Assembly: GCA_030695205.1 (NCBI GenBank)
Contig: JAUYTN010000040.1
Coordinates: forward strand, 82,426-139,493
DNA from: Burkholderiaceae bacterium
Lineage (GTDB): Bacteria; Pseudomonadota; Gammaproteobacteria; Burkholderiales; Burkholderiaceae_C
Direction: 5' to 3'
DNA: 57,068 nucleotides
Shown here: piece after piece, positions 35,292 to 42,302 of the stretch
Layout of the letters: each line of letters starts with the position of its first letter
Position numbering within the stretch: the first letter of the stretch is position 1
Made by a program: the position numbers and the translations under genes
Notes under the pieces: model-generated
What the model saw: the letters and a program-made list of their open reading frames with translations, nothing else
The model's database searches: none
What the model was told of the DNA's origin: nothing

Positions 35292-37811
35292 TCAGCGCCA
35301 TGTCTTGATCTGCTGCAACTTGGCAAAGGCCGACGCCATGGCCGACGGTGCAGCAGGGCGGCCATCCGCACGGCCAGCACCAGCCGCGCTGCCCCCGCCG
35401 CGCGAGGCGCGGCCGGCGGGCTCAAACCGGTTGTCACCCGGCGCACGGCCACCAGCGGTGCCGTCTTTACGGGCGGGGGCAGCATCGAGCTTCATGCTCA
35501 ACCCAATGCGCTTGCGCACCACGTCCACCTCCATGACCTTGACCCTGACGATGTCGCCGGTCTTGACCACCTCGCGCGCATCGGTCACAAACTTGTGGCT
35601 GAGCTGGCTCACGTGCACCAGACCGTCCTGGTGCACGCCCAGGTCGATGAAGGCGCCAAACTGCGCCACGTTGCTGACCGTTCCCTCCAGAACCATGCCT
35701 TCTTTCAGGTCTTTGATGTCTTCCACGCCGTCGTTGAAGCGGGCCACCTTGAAGTCGGGGCGGGGATCTCGACCAGGCTTTTCCAGCTCGGTGATCACGT
35801 CTTTGACGGTGATGAGGCCGAACCTGTCACTGGCCAGCAGCTCCGGGCGCAGGGTGTTGAGCACATCGCTGCGGCCCATGACCTCGGTGATGGGCTTGGC
35901 GGTGGTGGCCAGAATCTGCTCGACCAACGGGTAGGTTTCGGGATGCACGCCCGTCATGTCCAACGGGTTGTTGCCGCCACGGATGCGCAAAAAACCCGCG
36001 CTTTGCTCAAAGGTCTTGGCACCCAGACCGGTGACCTCCAGCAACTGCTGGCGGGTCTTGAAGGCCCCATGGGCCTCGCGCCAGCGCACCACCGCCTTGG
36101 CCACACCTCTGGACAGGCCGGACACCCGCTCCAGCAGCGGGGTGCTGGCGGTGTTGAGGTCCACACCCACGGCATTCACGCAGTCTTCGACCACGGCCTC
36201 CAGGGTGCGGGCGAGTTCGGCCTGGTTCACATCGTGCTGGTACTGGCCCACACCGATGCTTTTGGGATCTATCTTCACCAGCTCGGCCAGCGGGTCTTGC
36301 AGGCGGCGGGCAATGCTGGCCGCGCCGCGCAGGCTCACGTCCACATCGGGCATCTCCTGGGACGCATATTCGCTGGCGCTGTACACCGACGCGCCCGCCT
36401 CACTCACCACCACCTTTTGCATGGCATGGCAGGGGTGGCCGGACTGGGTGCCTTTGGCCATGAGCTTGATGAGGTCGGCGGCGAGCCTGTCTGTCTCGCG
36501 GCTGGCGGTGCCGTTGCCGATGGCCACCAGGTTCACACCGTGTTGTTCGCACAGCTTGGCCAGGGTGTACAGCGAGCCATCCCAGTCCCGCCGGGGCTCG
36601 TGCGGATACACCGTGGATGTGGCCACCAGCTTGCCGGTGGCATCGACCACCGCCACCTTCACGCCGGTGCGGATGCCGGGGTCCAGCCCCATCACGGTTT
36701 TCGGCCCGGCAGGGGCAGCCAGCAGCAGGTCGCGCAGGTTGTCGGCAAACACCTTGATGGCGGTGGCCTCTGCGGCCTCGCGCAGGCGGCTGAACAGGTC
36801 GCGCTCGGTGGACAGGCTGAGCTTGACGCGCCACGCCCAGGCCACGCATTTGCGCAGCAGGTCGTCCGCCGCCCTGCCCTGGTGCCGCCAACCAAGGTAC
36901 TGAGCTATTTTCCCCTCGGCCATGGAGGGCACAACCACCGTTCTTTTTGTGGTAGCTGACTTTCCTTGCGTATCAAGCGGTAATGGCACTTTTTGTTCGG
37001 AATTTGATCCGTGCGCCTGTGCAGCACCACCCAAAGCGCTGGCCGAAGCGGCCACACCAGCGGCGTCGGGGGCCAGCAGCTTGACGTCCAGCACCTCCAG
37101 CGCCCGACCACGAAAGACCGCCAGCGCCCGGTGTGAGGGCACGCGGGCCAGGGGCTCGCTGTAGTCAAAGTAGTCGCGGAACTTGGCCACCTCGGGGTCG
37201 GCCTCGTTCTTGCCGCTGGCCAGGCTGCTGCACAGCTGGCCGTCGTGCCACAGCCACTCGCGCAGCTGCTGCACCAGCACCGCGTCTTCGGCCCAGCGCT
37301 CGGAGAGGATGTCTCGCACCCCGTCCAGCACCGCCAGCGGGGTGGAAAAATCGGTGCCTTCGGGGTCGCCCACGGGGCGCACAAAGGCCTGAGCCTGGGC
37401 CAGTGGCTCCAGGGTGGGGTCGGCCAACAGGCGATCGGCCAGGGGCTCAATGCCGGCCTCGCGGGCCATCATGCCTTTGGTGCGGCGCTTCGGCTTATAG
37501 GGCAGGTACAGGTCTTCCAGCTCCTGCTTGGTGGGTGCGGCTTCAATGGCCGCCCGCAGCGCGGGGGTGAGCTTGCCCTGCTCCTCTATGCTTTTCAGGA
37601 TGGTGGCGCGGCGGTCTTGCAGCTCGCGAAGGTAGGACAGACGGGCCTCGATTTCGCGCATCTGGATGTCGTCGAGGCCGCCGGTGGCCTCTTTGCGGTA
37701 GCGGGAAATGAAGGGCACGGTGGCCCCACCGTCCAACAGCTCCACGGCTGCGCGCACCTGGTGCACCCCAACCCGGATTTCTTGCGCGATTTGCGCGGTA
37801 ATTTCTTGCAT
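35292..37811 (-). CDS. tex: Transcription accessory protein Tex (S1 RNA-binding)
   Basis: 839 aa, longer than a typical Tex of about 770-790. Order: N-terminal helical region, YqgF-like domain (GLDPGIRTGVKVAVVDATGKLVATSTVYP), helix-hairpin-helix region (LNTASTPLLERVSGLSRGVAKAVV), and an S1 domain (GTVSNVAQFGAFIDLGVHQDGLVHVSQLS). The Arg/Gly/Ala-rich tail from about residue 780 is typical. Residues about 255-300 (including SNSEQKVPLPLDTQGK) are an extra low-GC segment just before MAEGKIAQYLGW, coinciding with a dispersed AT-rich repeat. The frame is intact across it. Confidence 0.93.
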   Translation of the reverse strand: MQEITAQIAQEIRVGVHQVRAAVELLDGGATVPFISRYRKEATGGLDDIQMREIEARLSYLRELQDRRATILKSIEEQGKLTPALRAAIEAAPTKQELEDLYLPYKPKRRTKGMMAREAGIEPLADRLLADPTLEPLAQAQAFVRPVGDPEGTDFSTPLAVLDGVRDILSERWAEDAVLVQQLREWLWHDGQLCSSLASGKNEADPEVAKFRDYFDYSEPLARVPSHRALAVFRGRALEVLDVKLLAPDAAGVAASASALGGAAQAHGSNSEQKVPLPLDTQGKSATTKRTVVVPSMAEGKIAQYLGWRHQGRAADDLLRKCVAWAWRVKLSLSTERDLFSRLREAAEATAIKVFADNLRDLLLAAPAGPKTVMGLDPGIRTGVKVAVVDATGKLVATSTVYPHEPRRDWDGSLYTLAKLCEQHGVNLVAIGNGTASRETDRLAADLIKLMAKGTQSGHPCHAMQKVVVSEAGASVYSASEYASQEMPDVDVSLRGAASIARRLQDPLAELVKIDPKSIGVGQYQHDVNQAELARTLEAVVEDCVNAVGVDLNTASTPLLERVSGLSRGVAKAVVRWREAHGAFKTRQQLLEVTGLGAKTFEQSAGFLRIRGGNNPLDMTGVHPETYPLVEQILATTAKPITEVMGRSDVLNTLRPELLASDRFGLITVKDVITELEKPGRDPRPDFKVARFNDGVEDIKDLKEGMVLEGTVSNVAQFGAFIDLGVHQDGLVHVSQLSHKFVTDAREVVKTGDIVRVKVMEVDVVRKRIGLSMKLDAAPARKDGTAGGRAPGDNRFEPAGRASRGGGSAAGAGRADGRPAAPSAMASAFAKLQQIKTWR
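36953..36996 (+). repeat. AT-rich dispersed repeat inside tex, copy 5
   Basis: On the plus strand TAGCTGACTTT, then CAAGCGG, then GGCACTTTTTG, the same block order as the intergenic copies. It lies in the coding frame of tex, antisense to it, and keeps the frame open. The surrounding bases (36930-37010) are AT-richer than the rest of tex. Confidence 0.5.
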
Positions 37812-38191
37812 GTGCCTGGGGGCGGCTGTGGCCCGTGTTCAACAAAGCGGGCGAGTTTGCCACAGGGGGCAGCGGCCGGTTTCTGTGTGCTGGCCACAGC
37901 GTGTCGTCGATGAACGGCGATGGTGCGCTGTCAACCAGCTTGTATGTACAAGCCAGATGGGTTCAAACACAACATGCAAGAAAACGTGTTCGACGCGCCA
38001 CCCGCACCGCCACCCACCCAACCCAAGAACCGTCCACCACGGCGCTGGCGGGGCTGGCCGACAAGCGCAGGGATGTGCGCCGTTGTCGGCGCGGGCGCCG
38101 GCAGAGGGATTGGCGGCGGCGTCCTGAAGAATTCCAGCGTTTGCGCTGATTCAAGCCGAGCGAGCTTGCGTTCAGCCAGGGCAAGACCAGC
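37812..38191. other. 380-base region between tex and the SDR gene
   Basis: No gene can be supported. A plus-strand frame from 37974 begins MQENVFDAPPAPPPTQPKN, contains GAGAGRGIGGG, and runs into the SDR gene antisense; it lacks a ribosome site and recognisable family. The main structure is a perfect palindrome at 37938-37953, about 127 bases upstream of tex. Confidence 0.6.
37938..37953. promoter_or_regulatory. Perfect 16-base palindrome upstream of tex
   Basis: GCTTGTATGTACAAGC is two 7-base arms with a central TG. The core TTGTNNNNACAA resembles operators of GntR-family regulators. TTGACA follows on the minus strand, seven bases on, so the site could control a tex promoter. No regulator gene is next to it. 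Confidence 0.4.
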
Positions 38192-39097
38192 TCAACCCGC
38201 GCGCAGCGCTGCCTTAAGCCCTTGCCCAATCTCTGGCCGTTCGGCAAACGGATCGGCCGGGTTGGTGCCAGCCACGATGGCGTCAAAGCGCAGGCGGGCG
38301 TTGCCAAGTGCCTTGGGGTGGCTGTAGATATAGAACTGGTCGGTGCGCATGGCCTGGAACACCATCGCTGCCACCTCGGCGGCGGTGGTCTTGCCGGCAC
38401 CCACAGCCTTGTCGCTCATGGCCTGGCCGATGAGTTGGCTCTGCGTGGGTTGTTCGTGGGCCAACCTGGCTGGCCTGTTGCGGTGGCTCTGGCTGATGCC
38501 AGTGGGCACGAAGTAGGGGCACAACACACTGGCACTCACCTGATCGCTCACCAGCTTCAGGTCCTGGTAGAGCGTTTCAGTCAGGCTCACCACGGCGTGT
38601 TTGCTCACGTTGTAAATGCCCATGTTGGGGGGGGTGAGCAACCCGGCCATGCTGGCGGTGTTGACGATGTGACCGCGGTAGGTCGGGTCGGCCTGGGCAG
38701 CGGCCAGCATCATGGGGGTGAACAGGCGCACACCGTGGATGACGCCCCACAGGTTGACGCCCAGCACCCATTCCCAGTCGCTGACGGAGTTTTCCCAGAT
38801 CAAGCCCCCCGAGCCCACACCGGCGTTGTTGAACACAAAGTGCGGCGCACCAAAGCGCTGCTGCACCTCGCTGGCCAGTGCTTGCATCTGCTCGGCGTTG
38901 GACACATCCACCCGCCGCGCCAGCACCTGTGCACCTGCGGCCACCATGTCGGCAGCGGCGCGGTCCAGGGCGTCTTGCTGCACATCCACCAGCACCAGGT
39001 TCATGCCCAGGCTGGCGCCAATGCGGGCGCATTCGAGGCCAAAGCCCGATCCGGCGCCAGTCAGTACGGCGGTTGTGTGGCTGAAGTCTTGCAACAT
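38192..39097 (-). CDS. Short-chain dehydrogenase/reductase
   Basis: 301 aa. Classical SDR: cofactor motif TGAGSGFG, NNAG, catalytic Ser in NTASMAGL and YNVSK. The Asp after the second strand (VLVDV) favours NAD(H). The C-terminus has an extra roughly 50 residues compared with the minimal SDR. It lies downstream of an acetyltransferase and an MDR oxidoreductase on the same strand. Substrate unknown, possibly a hydroxyacyl or alcohol compound. Confidence 0.88.
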   Translation of the reverse strand: MLQDFSHTTAVLTGAGSGFGLECARIGASLGMNLVLVDVQQDALDRAAADMVAAGAQVLARRVDVSNAEQMQALASEVQQRFGAPHFVFNNAGVGSGGLIWENSVSDWEWVLGVNLWGVIHGVRLFTPMMLAAAQADPTYRGHIVNTASMAGLLTPPNMGIYNVSKHAVVSLTETLYQDLKLVSDQVSASVLCPYFVPTGISQSHRNRPARLAHEQPTQSQLIGQAMSDKAVGAGKTTAAEVAAMVFQAMRTDQFYIYSHPKALGNARLRFDAIVAGTNPADPFAERPEIGQGLKAALRAG

Positions 39098-39124
39098 GTG
39101 TCTCTCCTGAGGTGGCTGGGGTGT

Positions 39125-39637
39125 TCAACGGCGCAGCATCTCGACGTGGGCGATGCCGTCTTCCATGTAGTCTGGGCTGTCGGTCACGAAACCGTGCTGG
39201 CTGTAAAACGCCTGCAAATGCGCCTGCGCCCCAATGCGGATGGGCTGCGGCCCCCACAGGGCACACAGCTGCTGGCAGGCCTGCGCCATGACGGCGTGGC
39301 CCAGCGCGCGGCCACGCGCGGCAGACGATGTGACCACCCGGCCAATGCTGGCCTCTGGGAACTTCAGCCCGGCAGGCACCAGGCGGGCATAGGCCAGGGT
39401 CGCTCCGGTGGCGTCGGTGCCCAGCAGGTGGTGGCAGGCGGCATCGGCACCGTCCAGGTCCTGAAACGCACAGGCCTGCTCCACCACAAACACCTCGGCC
39501 CGCAGTTGTAGGGCGGCGTACAGGTGCTGAAGGCTCAGCCCCTCAAACGGCAGGCACAGCCAACTCAGCGTTGGCAGCGCCTGGTGGATCGTGGGCGTAA
39601 CCACTGCCGGGCAGTGGTCGGTACCAAGGCCACCCAT
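39125..39637 (-). CDS. GNAT acetyltransferase, ElaA type
   Basis: 170 aa from ATG 39637, overlapping the MDR stop by one base (TGATG); a GTG at 39640 is also possible. ElaA pattern: LYAALQLRAEVFVVEQACAFQDLDGADAACHHLL, and the acetyl-CoA site IGRVVTSSAARGRALGHAVM. Substrate unknown. Translationally coupled to the oxidoreductase upstream. Confidence 0.88.
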   Translation of the reverse strand: MGGLGTDHCPAVVTPTIHQALPTLSWLCLPFEGLSLQHLYAALQLRAEVFVVEQACAFQDLDGADAACHHLLGTDATGATLAYARLVPAGLKFPEASIGRVVTSSAARGRALGHAVMAQACQQLCALWGPQPIRIGAQAHLQAFYSQHGFVTDSPDYMEDGIAHVEMLRR

Positions 39638-40653
39638 CACACCAGCTTGACCAGCTGCTTGCCAAAGTTTTTGCCTTTCAGCAGCCCGATGAAGGCCTCG
39701 GGCGCAGCCGCCAGGCCCTCGGCCACGGTCTCGCGGGGGCGCAGCTTGCCGGTGGCCACCAGGGTGCCCAGCTCGGTCAGGGCCTCGGGCCAGACCTCCA
39801 TGTGCTCGCTGACGATGAAGCCTTCCACCCGCATGCGGTTAACCAGAATGAGCGCGGGGTTGACCATGGGCAGCGGCTCGCCGTTGTAGCCGGCAATCAT
39901 TCCGCACACCGCAATGCGGGCAAATGCGTTGGTGCGCAGCATCACTGCGTCCAGCACCATACCGCCCACGTTCTCAAAGTGGCCGTCGATGCCGTCGGGG
40001 CAGGCAGCTTTCAGGGCTTTGGACAGGCTGACGTAATCGGTGTGCTGCTTGTAGTCCACGCAGGCATCAAAGCCCAGTTCGTTGACGGCATAGGCACATT
40101 TGTCGGGACCACCGGCAATGCCGACCACCCGGCAGCCACGGGCCTTGGCCAGTGCGCCAAAGGCGCTGCCCACCGCACCGGTGGCGGCACTCACCACCAC
40201 GGTGTCGCCAGCTTTGGGGTTGATGATCTTGACCAGGCCATACCAGGCCGTCACGCCGGGCATGCCCACCGCACCCAGGTAGTGGCTCAGCGGCACATGC
40301 GCGGTGCTGACCTTGCGCAGCATGCCGGGTGCGTTGCCATCGACCACGCTGTACAGCTGCCAGCCGCCCATGCCCACGACGGTGTCGCCTGCGGCGAACT
40401 TGGGGTGGCGGCTGTCGACCACCTCACCGGCGGTGCCGCCAATCATGACCTCACCCAGCGGCTGCGCGGCAGCGTAGCTTTTGCCCTCGTTCATGCGCCC
40501 ACGCATGTAGGGGTCCAGGCTGAGGTAGTGGTGGCGCACCAGCACCTGGCCGTCGGCCAGGGCTGGCACATCGGTCGTGACTAGCCTGAAGTTATCGGCA
40601 GACGCCTCACCCTGAGGGCGGTTGTCAAGGACGATTTGCTGGTTCTGGTGCAT
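39637..40653 (-). CDS. NADP-dependent MDR oxidoreductase (CurA/leukotriene B4 dehydrogenase-like)
   Basis: 338 aa from ATG 40653. Zinc-free medium-chain reductase: YLSLDPYMRGRM near the N-terminus, then the cofactor motif VVSAATGAVGSAFGALAKARG and HFENVGG. It probably reduces alpha,beta-unsaturated ketones or aldehydes with NADPH. Next upstream in the same orientation is a PaaI-type thioesterase, with an AT-rich repeat in the 115-base gap. Confidence 0.92.
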   Translation of the reverse strand: MHQNQQIVLDNRPQGEASADNFRLVTTDVPALADGQVLVRHHYLSLDPYMRGRMNEGKSYAAAQPLGEVMIGGTAGEVVDSRHPKFAAGDTVVGMGGWQLYSVVDGNAPGMLRKVSTAHVPLSHYLGAVGMPGVTAWYGLVKIINPKAGDTVVVSAATGAVGSAFGALAKARGCRVVGIAGGPDKCAYAVNELGFDACVDYKQHTDYVSLSKALKAACPDGIDGHFENVGGMVLDAVMLRTNAFARIAVCGMIAGYNGEPLPMVNPALILVNRMRVEGFIVSEHMEVWPEALTELGTLVATGKLRPRETVAEGLAAAPEAFIGLLKGKNFGKQLVKLV

Positions 40654-40694
40654 GGTGTGTACTCGGTGTATGGAAATGAACAACAAAAAATCTG

Positions 40695-40745
40695 TAGCTG
40701 ACTATGATTACATAGTAAGCTCTAAAGGCCAAAAAGATTAAAAAA
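40695..40745 (+). repeat. AT-rich dispersed repeat, copy 3
   Basis: On the plus strand TAGCTGACTATG, then CATAGTAAGC, then AAAGGCCAAAAAG. The segment ACTATG-ATTA-CATAGT can form a hairpin. Lies between the PaaI thioesterase and the MDR gene. Confidence 0.5.
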
Positions 40746-40768
40746 GTACCACCCATCGGCGGGGTCGT

Positions 40769-41299
40769 TCAGTCTGTGGGTATGGGGCCCAGGCCTGTGC
40801 CGCCTGCCGCCGGGCCGCTGTCCATGGCACGACCCGCCTCGCCGGGCGTCGCGGGAAGTGCCACGCTGTTGAGGGCGTGCACGCCACGCCCACCGGTGGG
40901 CAGGCGGCGCACGTACTTGAAGGTGCCGGTGGCGTGGGCGCACAGCTTGCCCTGGGCATCCACCACCCGCCCCTCGGTGAAGGCCATGGTGGCGGTGCGG
41001 TGCAGCAAACGGCCGGTGGCCAGCAGCGGCCCCGGTTCGCGCCTGGCGGCGGCCATGAAGCTGGTTTTCATCTCGATGGTGACCACGCCCATGTCGGCCT
41101 CTGGCCCCACCAGCACGCTGCGGGCGGCGTGCGCCATGGCCACGTCCAACAGCGTCATGCTGGCGCCACCGTGCACCACATTGAAAGAATTGAGGTGCTC
41201 GGGCGCTGCGGCAAAGCGAATCTCGGCCTCGCCGCCTTCCATGCGCAGCAGCTCAAAGCCCAGGTGGGCCACGAAGGGAATGTGTACCGAAAATTCCAT
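40769..41299 (-). CDS. PaaI-type acyl-CoA thioesterase (hotdog fold)
   Basis: 176 aa from ATG 41299. Hotdog domain with NSFNVVHGGASMTLLDVAMAHAA (helix and catalytic region) and GVVTIEMKTSFMAAA. Last 35 residues are low complexity and Gly/Pro-rich. It is 17 bases after the SDR gene (41317-42129), likely one transcript. Hydrolyses aromatic or aliphatic acyl-CoA. The longer upstream frame to 41935 is the reverse frame of the SDR gene. Confidence 0.88.
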   Translation of the reverse strand: MEFSVHIPFVAHLGFELLRMEGGEAEIRFAAAPEHLNSFNVVHGGASMTLLDVAMAHAARSVLVGPEADMGVVTIEMKTSFMAAARREPGPLLATGRLLHRTATMAFTEGRVVDAQGKLCAHATGTFKYVRRLPTGGRGVHALNSVALPATPGEAGRAMDSGPAAGGTGLGPIPTD

Positions 41300-41316
41300 G
41301 GGGTGCACCGGGTTGC

Positions 41317-42129
41317 TCAGCCGCCAATCAGGGCACTCACGCCACCGTCCACCGCCACCGCCTGGCCAGTGATGTGTTTGCCAGCGTCGCTGGCCAGCAA
41401 CACAGTCAGGCCTTTCAGGTCTTCGTCGTCCCCCAGGCGGCGCAAGGGGGCGTGGGCGGCCAGCTGCTCTTCGCCCAGGCGGGCCAGGGTGCCCGCCGTC
41501 ATTTTGCTGGGGAAGAACCCAGGACACACGGCGTTGACACGGATACCGTGCACACCCCACTCGCACGCCAGTGCCCGTGTGAAGTTGATGACCGCCGCCT
41601 TGGACGTGTTGTACGCAATGGTCTGCATGCCCGATGGGTTGCCGCCCAGCCCGGCAATGCTGGCCACATTGATGATGCGTCCGCCGCGCGCGCGGCTGTG
41701 GCCCGCTGGCACCACCAGCATGCTGCGCTTGGCCACCTGCTGGCACAGCAAAAAGTAGCCCCGCACGTTCAGGTTCATCACCTTGTCCCACGCGGCCACG
41801 GGGTGGTCCTGGGCAGGAGCGCCCCAGGTGGCCCCGGCGTTGTTCACCAGAATGTCGATATGGCCCACCCGCTGCAGGGTTTCGTCCACCAGGTGGGTGA
41901 TGCTGGCCTCGTCGGCGCAGTCGGCCGCCACCCATCGGGCGTCCAGGCCCGCGTCCTGCAGCTCGGCGGTGGCCTCCTCCAGGTCAGCGGCTTTGCGGGA
42001 GCTGAGCACGAGGCGGGCACCGGCTTCGCCCAGGGCTCGCGCCATTTGCAGGCCCAGGCCACGGGAGCCACCGGTGACCAAAGCGGTTTGGCCTGAGAGA
42101 TCGAACAGCTGCTGAACGGTGCGGGTCAT
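41317..42129 (-). CDS. SDR family oxidoreductase (FabG-like)
   Basis: 270 aa from ATG 42129. Motifs TGGSRGLG, NNAGATWG, catalytic Ser in NVASIAGLGG, YNTSKAAV, and the VNAVCPGFFPSKM segment. Resembles gluconate 5-dehydrogenase/3-oxoacyl reductase types. First gene of the SDR-thioesterase-MDR-GNAT-SDR stretch. Confidence 0.9.
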   Translation of the reverse strand: MTRTVQQLFDLSGQTALVTGGSRGLGLQMARALGEAGARLVLSSRKAADLEEATAELQDAGLDARWVAADCADEASITHLVDETLQRVGHIDILVNNAGATWGAPAQDHPVAAWDKVMNLNVRGYFLLCQQVAKRSMLVVPAGHSRARGGRIINVASIAGLGGNPSGMQTIAYNTSKAAVINFTRALACEWGVHGIRVNAVCPGFFPSKMTAGTLARLGEEQLAAHAPLRRLGDDEDLKGLTVLLASDAGKHITGQAVAVDGGVSALIGG

Positions 42130-42302
42130 GGGAGGCTTTCCGGCGTGTGCCAACGAAACATGCGGGGAGCCTGTGAGGCTGCGAGCGGCGCATTGTGGAG
42201 TGCCCACAGGGACAAGGCTTGTCTCTTGGGTGATTGATCAGGGAAAGCACCAAGGCGCACCACAGTGCCCAACGCCCGCCCAAGGAGGATTACCATCCGG
42301 CG

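Noticed and set aside
37974..38327. Small plus-strand gene beginning MQENVFDAPP between tex and SDR
   Set aside because: No ribosome site, overlaps the SDR gene antisense, and no family pattern recognised.
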